From Limnomonas spitsbergensis (lineage: Eukaryota > Chlorophyta > Chlorophyceae > Chlamydomonadales): 64,000 bases of DNA. The notes under the pieces were generated by a model that saw only the letters and a list, made by a program, of their open reading frames with translations, did no database searches and had not been told where the DNA came from. Of the stretch, positions 34,701 through 46,700 are shown piece after piece. Numbering within the stretch: position 1 is the stretch's first letter; each line of letters starts with the position of its first letter. The stretch is taken from assembly GCA_037349105.1 (NCBI GenBank), contig JAYJMM010000120.1:5150001-5214000 (forward strand). Direction: 5' to 3'. The translations under genes and the position numbers were made by a program.

Positions 34701-37700
34701 CTATCCCAGCATTGAGTCCATCGCAGAGCAGGTGGCGGAGCGGCTGGAGGCATCCGCCCTGGTGCAGGCCGCGGCGCCGGCACCCACCTCCAGGAGGCTC
34801 CCCGGTGCACGGAGCAGGCGGGCGGAGAGGGGGCGGGCTCCCCGAGCCGCTACAGGTCCTGCCGCAGTTGTGGGTGCCGCCAGGTCAGCATTGGCTGGCC
34901 CTGCCCTTCTGCAGCAGGTGCTTGAGGCGGCCCGTGTTGTGACGGGCCAGGCAGACATCGCTCCCGACGCCCCGCTCATGTCCAGTGGGCTTGACTCCCT
35001 CGGCGCTGTCGAGCTGCGGAATAGCCTCGAGGCAGCGCTGGGAGTGAGCCTGCCGAGCACGCTGGTGTTTGACTACCCGACCGCCGCGGCCATCGCGGAT
35101 CTTCTCGGAGAGAAGCTGCTTCCTGCCGGTGTCCCGGCCGCACCCTCCTCTCTGGAGGGAAGCTCGGAGGGCTGGTATTCAGACGAGTCCTATCGCTCCG
35201 AGGACGAGGCTGAGGAGGCTGAGAGGGAGCCTCCTGCCCGCGGTCCTCGAGGGACCAGCGGCCGTCTGGGGCGTCCAAGATCCCTGCCGCTGTCTGCGGC
35301 CGCGGGCCTCCCTGGCGTGTCCGTTGGCATCGTCTCTGCGAGCTTCCGCCTCCCTGGCAGCGGACTGACCGGGGGCGGGCGCACCGCCATGCTGCCGGGG
35401 CAAGCTCGCTGCCCGGGCGCCGCTTCCGGCTGCGGGGACCGAGATGCCGTGGGCGTGGTACCGCTACAGAGGTGGGACGTGGACGGGCAGCTGGCCGTGT
35501 CTCTGATGGGCGAGCAGGTCGGCACCGGAGCTACGCCGCCGGTCCGCCTGGGCAGCTTCTTGGCAGCTCCGGAGCTGTTTGATCACACTGCGTTTGGCCT
35601 CTCTCCGCAGGAGACTGCGCTGATGGTGAGGAGGATGGGGGGCTGTGAGGCACCTGGGTCCTTATGTGCTGTGTGAAGCTTGTGAGGTTTTTACAGTCCA
35701 ACGGGACATCATATTTGATGCATGGGACTTGTGCATGGGACTTGTGTAAACCGGTACAGGCACTAAATACGCTAGGACAGCGAGCAAAAATCAGTGACCC
35801 CCCTGGGCAAGCAACCAACACACAACCACCGAGCAGTAGCGTGGGAATGAACCCCGTAGTGCAGAAGATTATCCCCAGCCAAAAACAGGACGTGGGTGCA
35901 AAAGTGTTAAGGGTTGCATGTTAAGGGTTAATTGGTTTGTGCCTTGAACAGCACCGCTGTTGTGTACATTTCGGTCCTTTTGCTCCGACTTTGCAAAGTG
36001 GGAGGCTGGCCGCCCAACCCTATAAAACCTGCAGAGGCGAGCACAGAGAAAACAGCCCGGGATCGCTTGAGGCCCTCGTCAACAGCTGGGAAAAGGCAAG
36101 CTGGAACAGGAAAGGCACGCGGCCAACCGGCACTCACACGGCCGCAGTAACTCTCTTGTGTGCGCTTATGGAGCTGGGCTTTTGTAACCTGTCACCCAGG
36201 CGACGTAAAGTAACGCGCATAGACACCTGCTGTGGAAAAGTAGTGCTTTCAAGATCAGGTTTGTGGGCCTGCCATGTTTGCAAATGTCAAGCCCACTTAA
36301 AAGTACTTGCCCAGGCCCACATGCTCGGCCCTGCCCCCCCGCTCTATCTGCTCACAGGACCCTCAGCAGCGGCTGCTGCTGGAATGCTCAGCGGAGGTCA
36401 TGACGTCCACCGGGGCCGACGACAGGTCCAGGTTTGGCGTTTATGTCGGGGCGTCCTCAGTGGATTACCTCAAGCTCTGCATGGCGCACCATCGCTCCAT
36501 CACGGTGTACAGCGCTACGGGTGGGTGTAGGGTGGAGGGTGGAGGGTGGAGGGTGGAGGGTGGAGGGTGGAGGGTGTAGGATTTAGGGTTGAGGCCGGGG
36601 CCTCCTCGGTGGATTACCTCAAGCCCTGCATGGCGCACCATCACTCATCTGACTTGCCTTCATCACTCCACTCCATTTCTTCATTTCCATTCCTCTCCAT
36701 GTCATATCGCGATATGGAGGGGAGTGAAAATCACGAAATGGAGTTTAAGGTTTAGGGTTTAGGGTTTAGGGTTTACAGTTTACAGTTCATGGTTTTGTAA
36801 CGATATAGAGTGGATTGACAAATTACGAAATGGAGGGAATTTTTCAAATCCATTCCATATCATGATTTCCAGCCATGCCGTCGGTCACTGTTCACACCAG
36901 GGTTCACACCATCCAACATCTGACGTATCATTCTGTCCCGTCTCATCCTTCTTGGACTGCTGCCTGGCTCTTTCTTTTTCTTATTGTGTTTCTTATTTAA
37001 TAATTAGTAATGGATTTTCCTGCCTGGCTTATTATCATTCTTATATATTCCCTTAATTATTCTTATTCTTATTATTATTATTGTTATGAATAAATTGCTG
37101 CTTGGCTGATCCTTCCTCAGGAGTGACGCTGTCAGTTGCCAGCGGCCGCCTGTCCTTCACTTTTGGTCTGAGGGGGCCCGCTGTCACGGTGGACACGGCC
37201 TGCTCGTCATCACTAGTGGCGTGCCAGGGGGCAGCACTCGGCCTGCAGCTGGGCCAAACCAGGTACATCACTCGCGTGCCCTAAAAACAAGAAAACAATA
37301 GCACATCGGTATCATTTTATGGCATAATTTTACTCGTAAACACAAATTACATACCATTATATAATACATAATTGAAAACCAATAAAAGTACAAATCTACA
37401 TAAAAATCAACGACCCCATCCAAGAGCCGTAGACATCTGATGAGGTATCAACACATGATGGGGCACGGAGCCATGTACCAGGTTTTTGTTTGCCATCCTT
37501 AATTTCTGGCCCTTGATGATTTATTGCCCTCGTTGATTTAGGTTGTAAGGCGCCCTCCCCTCCCCCCCACCCCCCCCCCCTCCCCCCCTCTCCCCCCCTC
37601 CCTCCCCCCTTTCCGCTGCACATTGCAGGCGAGCCCTGGTGGCCGGGGTCAACCTGGTGCTCCACCCCGACACGTGTGCCATGTTTCAGAAAGCCGGTAA

Positions 37701-40700
37701 GAGGGAGGGTCATGTGTGTAGGGGTGTGTAAAGGTTTAAGGTTAGGAGAAGAGCAAGGTTTTAGCATGGGAAGCCTCAAGGATTTGGGGGCAAAAATAGT
37801 GGAAATGCTCAATCGTATCCCTAACCCTCTATATGGGGCGTAAAGGAGCTCTAAGCTCACGAGACCTTCAGGAGAAGAAGCGGTTCAAACGGTTTAGGGT
37901 TGTGGGTCAAAAGGATTTCGAGTTTTGAGGGTTAAGGGTCTGGGGATACCGTATAGGATCTAGAGTGATCAGGGTTTATGGTAAGAATAATGGTTTAGGG
38001 TGAAGGATACATGCGCCATGCGCCATGCGCCATGCTCTAGATGTCACGTTACAGGTTTCAGATTTCAGTGCGTGAAATTACAGTTGGCTCAGCAGCCGTG
38101 AACGCCAGACAGGCAGCAGGCAAACGCTTGACGGGCAGCAGGCAAACGCCAGACAGGCAGCAGGCGTGAACGCTTGACAGGCAGCGGGCCAACGCGGTAA
38201 TAGGAGCACACACATTGAAACCCGACATATGCAATGTCGTGACGAAGGCGGTGTTTTCATGCTATGGGGGGTACTTTCATATCGACAAGGTCTTGATGTG
38301 GCCGGTCAGTGTCTTGATGTAGGCAGAGCCTTAAGGAACCTTTCCTACTTTGATGTAGGCAGAGCCTTAAGGAACCTTTCCTACCTTGATGTAGGCAGAG
38401 CCTTAAGGAACCTTTCCTACCTTGATGTAGGCAGAGCCTTAAGGAACCTTTCCTACTTTGATGTAGGCAGAGCCTTAAGGAACCTTTCCTACCTTGATGT
38501 AGGCAGAGCCTTAAGGAACCTTTCCTACCTTGATGTAGGCAGAGCCTTAAGGAACCTTTCCTACTTTGATGTAGGCAGAGCCTTAAGGAACCTTTCCTAC
38601 CTTGATGTAGGCAGAGCCTTAAGGAACCTTTCCTACCTTGATGTAGGCAGAGCCTTAAGGAACCTTTCCTACTTTGATGTAGGCAGAGCCTTAAGGAACC
38701 TTTCCTACTTTGATGTAGGCAGAGCCTTAAGGAACCTTTCCTACCTTTGAATGACTGGATGGACAGTGGGAATGAAAGGCACCTGTGGAGAGGTGCCTCC
38801 CAACCCGTCTATTTTTGATGTGTTATTACTGTGCTTACATCCGGCCCCTTTCTAGCTCTAATGAAAGGTGACAGTGTTTTCAGTGAGAAACCAAACTTGG
38901 TTAAAATAAAATTCTGGGCAAAACCAGCTAGTGGCAATCCGTGGCTTTCATTTCGTTTTTCAAAGGACACCAAAAGCAAAATAAACAAGTGAGACTGACA
39001 GTACGGTCTTCCCCTGAAGATGTCAGCATCATATACCAGAGGTGACATTTCCCTGCGGTTTGAGATAGATGGGCAAAATTATTTCTACTGCAGTCATTTT
39101 CTGTTTTAAGGGGTCTCGGATGATTTTTTTTTAGAGGGTCTCGGTTAAGAGGCTCCTATCAGAACATGGTCATCCAATTCCAAACAAAGGAAGCCACGTG
39201 AGAGGAGTGAGAGTTAAGGAAGCAGCGCAGCCTGGGCCGAAGCCACATCCGTGCCATTACCATATTCCATGGAGAGTTCTCACGGCGTTGCTTTCCTGAC
39301 GCCTATTTCCCCCCCCTCCGCTTCCTCCAGGTATGCTGTCCCCTGAGGGCCGCTGCAAGACGTTGGACGCCTCCGCCGACGGCTACGTGCGTGCAGAGGC
39401 ATGCGGTGTCTTTGTCCTAACCGCCTCATCAGAGCTGGCCGGAGGCTCCGCCCCCTCCAGCGCCACGCCCGCGCCTGCCGGCGGAAGCCCTGGCCCCTAC
39501 TTGGCCCTGTTGGTCGGAGCCGCCGTGAACCAGGACGGTCGCAGCAGCACTCTGACCGCGCCCAACGGGCCTGCCCAGCAGGAGGTCATGAGGCAGGCCC
39601 TGGCAGGCATCTCTGCCCCCGACAGCGCGCTCCGAAACCGCTACGACGGCCCGCCGGGGCTGTCCCCCGCCGAAGTCGTGGCGGTCTCCATGCACGGCAC
39701 GGGGACGCCTCTGGGCGACCCGATTGAAGTGGGAGCGGCAGTGGCGGTGCTGGGACAACCTGGTGGCAACCTGGTCGTTCCCCTAGGCGGACGGCAACAG
39801 AGACAAGGGGAGGCAGGCCTAGACAGATTCAGCAGCGGACGCGTGGTGTCTTTCCTGTCAAGCAAGTCTTGGTTTGGGCATGCGGAGCCAGCAGCAGGTG
39901 GGTGGGTGGGTGGATGGGTGAGTGAGTGATCCTGTGTGGGTGGGTGGGTGGGTGATCCTGTGTGTGTGGGTGTGGGGGTGGGTGATCCTTTGTGGGTAGG
40001 TGGACGGGTGGGTGGGTGGGTGGGTGGGTGGGTGGATGGGTGATTCTTTGTGGGTGGGTGGATGGGTGAGTGATTACTTTGTTTGGAAACGCCTCAGACT
40101 GCTAAGCTGGAGGACTTGCAGTTGTCTGCGGCCATGACTGCAGGAATGAGAGCAGCAGAAGGGGGCATGTAGCCACATCCCCTTGATGATGATGCATCCT
40201 TTTAACTCCTGCTCAAACCCTCCTCCTTCAAAATCAAAGACGCGAAATCTACTGTTTTTACCTGGTACCTGTAAGACTGTATTATATTGCTGCCATGTTG
40301 AATTTTGTTGTATAAATCTTGTTTCCCCCTGCGTGGTCAGGTGTTGTTGGCATGCTCCATGCGGTCCTCTCTCTGGATCAAGGCAGCCTGCCGGCCATCA
40401 GCCACCTGGCCGCACTCAATCCCTACGTTGGCACCGCCCTGAGCGGCAGCGAGCCGCCTGCCGCGCCGCGGGGGGAGGAGGCCACCGCCTTTGTGCTTTG
40501 GAATATGCCCAGGCAGGCAGGCCCCACAGGGCAGACGAGCGGCGGCAGAAGCTCCGTCAAAACGTCGAGCGGTGGGACCGGGAGGGTTGAGCGATCCCTC
40601 TCCTGCATCGGGGTCAGCGCTTTCGCTTTCCAGGCAAGTGTGGAGTGGCAGCATGTTTGTAGGTTGACGCCGGTGCAATATAAAACTTTCATTTTACAAG

Positions 40701-43700
40701 TACCAGGACCATGCTTGTAACCGTTACTTGAAAATAGTTACGCTACCTGATGATCATTCACCTGGAACCTGAGACCTGATCTCCGTCATCTGTCACCTCA
40801 GGGCACCAATGTGCATCTGCTGCTGGGCGCCGCTCCCTCCTCCCTCGGCGAGCACCCACCCCCCGCGGTGCCCGGCCCGTCCTTTTCCTCAGCGCTGCTC
40901 CCCTGGCAGCGCATGCGGCACTGGGTTACTGCCGAGGGGCACGGCTTAATCACATCCGCCTCAGCAGCCCAGTCAGCGGCCGCCGTGAGGGCGCTACGCA
41001 GCCATCGGACAAGGCGCGGCAGGCACCACGCGTCCCGCACCGCTCCGGCAGCCTCCTTACAGGACCTCCCGAGCACCACGCTCCGCTTCCACGCGTCGCT
41101 CGGCAGGCCCGTGAGCGCGTACCTTTGGGACCATGTAGTGGGCGGCAGGCCTGTTTGCCCTGCGGCCGCCTTCCTTGAGGTAGCTGCTGCGGCAACCAGG
41201 ATGGCCCTAGAGCACCACCAGCTCGGCCGCGGCAACAGCCCCGACGAGGGCGCACCGATGGGTGTCCTGTATCAGGTGGAGATTCCCGCACCGCTGCTGC
41301 TGGGGCGCCCGCTGGGCGCCGGGGATGGCGCCGGCGGCAGCGGCGCCAACGTCGATCTCGTCTGCACCCTGGACATGCAAACTGGGGCCCTGAAGCTCTC
41401 GTCGTCCTTGCAGAGCAAGAGGCAGCATGGCTCAAAGAGGCTGTCGGCAGGTAGGAGCGGCGGCGGCGGCAGTGTAGTGCATCTGCAGGGTCATCTCGCG
41501 TTGCTGCCTCAAGCTTCATCTTGGGGCTCGCTGCGTTCAAACCTCCTTGATGGGCAGCAGCAGCAGGAGCAGGAGGCGCGGCTAGCGGCGGGGCACACAG
41601 CTGCCCAGATACTGCTGCGCAGCATGATCCTTGCATCATCAACAGCAACAGCAGCGACAGCGGTAGCGGCGGGGTGGGCATCATCAGCAGCAGCGGCCGC
41701 AGCAGCAGCGGGAGCAGCGGCCTACCGTGAGCCAATCCCTGGGTCTACTTCTAGCGTGGCCCCAGGCGGCACCTCCAGGCCTCTCCTCGCCAGCCTGTCA
41801 TGCACTGCTGGCGCAAACGATGCCGCCACGGCGCTGGAGTCTAGCTGCTTCCATCCCTCCGCGCTGGACTCCGCTTTGCAGCTGGGAGCTCTGCCCCTGC
41901 TGCAGCAGGCACGGGAGCAGGGGCGACAGCGCACCTGGGTTCCGGTTGGGTTGGAGGGCCTCACTATCCCGTTGGTCTCGAGGGGTGTCCGCGGCAGTCC
42001 TGTTCCTGCCGGGGATGGCGGGGGCCGAGGGCATGCTGAGGCCTTCGCCCTGGCCATGCCCTGCCAGGCCACCTCGGCCGACGTGGCGTCCGCCGACTAC
42101 CGTCTGCTGCTTCCGGGCTGGGGGATGGAGTCGCCACTGCGTCTCCAAGGGCTGAGGTCGAGAGATGTCGCGGCGGCAGCTGTCCGCCTCGGCGCTACCG
42201 CTGCAACAGCGCTGGCCGCAAAGCCCTCGGGTACTGCTTCCGGAAGAGCGCCGATCAGCAGCGTGGCAGGCCCAGCCAGGTCTGACGAGTCGGTGGAAGC
42301 TGAGCGGCAGCTGCTGTATGAGGTCAGCTGGTGCGCATGGGGTCCTGCTGATTTAAAAAGCAGTCCGCACCCGCCGGGCTCTGACATGGAGGCGAGTATG
42401 GGCGTTGGCTCATTACCCCCGAGGAGCTGTGGCGAGCTTAAAGGCGCCTGGTCCTCTTCTACCCGTGCTGCCCACTGGGAGGCTGTCCTGCCTGCTGCGG
42501 CAGCAGCCCTGTCGCTCGTCCAGAGCGTGGCGGCCGCTGCAGGCATCGGCCGCCCAGGGGGCGCGCCGACCAGCAGCTCCGCCAGGGCCTTTTCGGGAGG
42601 GCGCGTCTGCGGCCTCCCTGCGGCATCGGGTCTCCACGGAGCGGCGGGAGCTCCGCTTCCCGGCGCTGGCCCGCTGCTGGCTGCGCTGCTGCGCTGCGCC
42701 GCTCTCGAGGGGGCAGCGCCCGCTGCAAGCGGCGGGGAACCCCTGCAGTGGCATGCGCCCGGGGAGCCTCCAGCTCCACACCTTGGCGGGTCCGTCCACA
42801 CTTCTGCAGCCGTCACGGCCTGCCTGCCCAGCCAGGCGACGTCCGAGGGTGAAGGGCTGTACGGACAGGCTGGTATCGGAGCCGTGCAGTACGTTGCCCG
42901 GCTGGTACCATCTCTGGTGGAGGGGGGTGGCGGAGCACCTGAGTGTTACCGTCTGCTGCCTAAGCCGCCGGGGTCACTGACCAGCCTGGTTCCGGTGCCA
43001 GTACCTGCAGCGACTTCGGAGCAGGTGTCTGTGAGGGTCCATGCTGTGGGACTCAACTTCAGGGATCTGCTCATGGTGAGACAGGGATCAAAGGGATAAG
43101 GAAATGCTGGCTTTATGAACCTAGGAACCGTGATCTGCTCATCGTGAGAGAGGGATGAGGGGGGGAGGGGGGGGCGAGGAAATGACACGCTTGATTGCCT
43201 GCATTTACACTTTTGGTGGTCAGTTTACCTCAGGCTTCTGGAAAGAGGCATCGCCGTTTTTCCTAGCAAGCAGTGGAATAAATAAGCGTTAGTAATTGGT
43301 GCTAATCTGAAGAGGGCAAGACCGCTGACATGTCGATGCGCAGCTCGCATAATAAACGAGGCAGTCCATGGACAAGCTGGCTGCTGTTCTGCATGGGATG
43401 CCATGCTGCATGGGATCCCCTGAGCATATTTCACTGTTGGCCATTGATACTTATTTGAGGAGGCTGCTGAGATGTTGCAGTCTGCATTGTAAGTGGCGCA
43501 GTCCGTGGGCTGTCCATGGACAACCTGGCTGCCATGTGTACCTTTACTGCCCTTTTCACTGTGTATGTTGTCATGCCCTTGTGTGATTTAAGGAACATGC
43601 AGGTCCTTGAAGGTGAGCCAGCTGCTGCATAAACCCTGGCCCAATCAGAGGCCTGTCTTTGACCTTACACAAATGAAAAAAACCCTGCGCATTTTAGAGC

Positions 43701-46700
43701 CGATATCCTAATGTGTGACTAATAGACCATGAGGGTTAATGGCATAGACCCTGGCCCAGTCAGAGGCCTGTCTTCGACATTGGTCAAGCGGAAAAAATCT
43801 CTGCCTATTTGTGACCGTCAATGCAGGTCCTTGGCTTGTAACCTGGCCCATTCAGAGGCCTGTCTTTCATCCTGGTACACATAACAACCCTGCACGCTCG
43901 ACTACCAACAATGCAGGTCCTTGGCATGTACCCCGGCTCTGATCTGGATCCTCCTGGAGGGGACTGTTCGGGAGTGGTGGTGTCAAGCAACAGCAGCTGC
44001 AGCAGCCTGACACCAGGCACACCAGTGTTTGGACTGGCCTCTGGCTGTCTGGGCACCCTGGTGCACTGTGCCCCAGACACACTGGTGCCCATGCCATCAC
44101 AGCTGTCTTTTGAGCAAGCAGCTACCATGCCCACGGTCTTCATGACTGCGCACATGGCCTTTGATCTGGCTGCGGGTGTCAAGCCTGGAGAGCGAGTCCT
44201 GGTGCATGCAGCAGCTGGAGGTGTGGGCCTGGCAGCCATTCAAGTGCTGAGGGAGAGGGGAGCAATCACCGTGGCCACTGCAGGAGGCCCTCCTAAGCGC
44301 GCTCTGCTGCGCTCATTGGGAGTGCAGCATGTGGCAGGGTCGCGGGACACTGCTTTTGTTGAGGAGCTGGCTGTGGGTGGCAAGGGAGTAGACATGCTGC
44401 TCAACACTCTCACCTCCCCAGGCATGGTGTCAGCAGCCTTGGCCCTGATGTCTCATGGTGGCCGATTGGTGGAGATCAGCAAGCGTGACATCTGGTATGC
44501 TGGGCGGGCTGTCCAGGAGCGTCCCGACGTCCACTTTGGCATGGTGGCCGTTGACTTCTTGCCGGGTCCTGAGGTGCAGCGGGCCATGTCCCTTGTGGCC
44601 TCCGGTGCTGCCTCTGGCGCTCTGCACCCGCTACCAGTCGCGGCCCACGGGCTGCGCAGTGTGTCAGCGGCACTCCGACAGATGAGCCAGGCCAGGCATG
44701 TCGGCAAGGTGGTGGTCTCTGTGGTAGCGCCACCGGAGCTGCAACGGCTAGATGGCAGCTTATTGACCATTGGAACTTGGCAAGGAATGCATGGTCGTGT
44801 CGTCATCTCCGGCGGCCTCGGATCACTTGGTCAGCTCATGGCTGGATGGCTGGCCCTAGCTGGTGTCCGGCAACTGCAGCTGCTGGGAAGGTCTGGGCGG
44901 ATCGCAAGCAGCAGCAAAGGTGGTGGTGAGATTGGTGTTGCTGAGGAGGCACGGCCAGGGCAGCAGGGCTCAGGGCTTTGCCTGGTTACCAGCATGGCTT
45001 GCGACATGGGCGCAGCTGAGGATCTGACTGCGCTCATGGGGCATGGAGGCAGCGATGCCAACGAGAGGCCAGTGATGTGTGTCATGCATGCTGGCGGCGT
45101 CCTGGCCGATGCCATGCTCCGGAACCAGACACTGGCCGGCCTGAGGGCAGTGCTAGCCCCCAAGGTGGCAGGGCTGGGGAACTGGACGGGAGCTGCACGC
45201 CTGCACCCCTCCTCCAGCCATGTGCTCTTCTCCAGCGTAGCCTCCCTGCTTGGCTCCCCCGGCCAGGCCAACTACTCTGCCGCTAACTCGGCTCTAGACA
45301 CCGCAGCCTGCTCCCTTGCGGCAGCGGGTCTGCCCGCAGTCAGCATCCAGTGGGGTGCATGGGCCGGAGGGGGCATGGCGGCAGGAGACGCACAGACTGC
45401 TGCCAGGTTGGAGAGGATGGGCATGGGACTGGTTCAGCCGCAGAGGGGCATGGCGGCATTGGAAGGTGAGGGGCGCTCTGTTGCATCATTGCCAGCATAC
45501 CTGTTTTTCAAGAGCATACGCTTTCCGCTTCGCTTCAGCAAAGCTGTTTTTTAAGAGCATCTATTATCCCAGGAAGGCTTGGGGAAGTCTTACCCAAGAA
45601 TTTATGCTTGGGGCATGAGATTTCGGCGGGGAGCATCCTATACCTCATGCAGCGGAACTGCGGGGGAATAGGTGTCTGTTACTTTATAAATGTCTGCTCG
45701 CACTAATCCCCACTATGACAATGAACACCTTGGGGGAAATACGTCATGCACACCAGGCACACTGTAATCTGATGGCTCATGGCCCAGGAGGAAACTGTAT
45801 TTTGATTTGGTTTGCCTGCTTCTTTACTCGAGTGCTGGCCCTGCTTCAGCACTTGTGTATTGTCACGCTGCTCCTTATCTTGTGGATATTTCAATTTTGA
45901 AAGCTACTGCCTTGCATATTCAAACACACACACATACGCACACACACAAGGCTTCCTTCTTGCGATGTATGCGTTCCTCTGATGTTGCTTGCAGATGCCC
46001 TGACTTCTATCGGAGGTCCAGCGACACTGGCTTCCATCCCCTTTATGTGGCCGACCTTCCTGGCGCAACAGCAGCAACAACAGCAGCGGCAGCAACAGCA
46101 GCGGCAACAGCCGCAGCAACAGGCTGTCGTGCAAGGCTTCTTCTCTGTTGTAGCAGATGCAGCAAGCGCCCCATCCAGGACTGCCGCTACGAGGGCGGCT
46201 GCACCGTCCCCACCGCCCGCTCGTGAGGGAAGGGCCACCACAGCGCGAGCGCCTTCTCCTCCTCCTCGCGCTCGGCTCCCTAGAGGAGCCAGCAGCCTGC
46301 GACTCGAGCCTGAGGCTATGGAACGCAAGGTGCAGGCAGTGGTGCGCGCTGTGCTGGGGCGTTCTGAAGACATGGCCCCCGACGCCCCGCTCATGTCCAG
46401 CGGGCTCGACTCCCTCGGCGCTGTTGAGCTGCGGAACAGCCTCGAGGCAGCGTTGGGAGTGAGCCTGCCGAGCACGCTGGTGAGTGGTTCAACGTATTGT
46501 ATGAGACTAGATGATATACTTGACCTCTATTTAGGCATCAATGGCCTTATAATTTCATGGCCAGAGTATGTGACCGATACCCTGTCGGATCAAGAGTTGA
46601 ATGGCTCACAAGTCGGACATTTGTCCCCTACCCCCCCTCCTACCCCCCCTCCTACCCCCCTCCCCCCTGTCTGATCAAGAGTTGAATGGCTCACAAGTCG

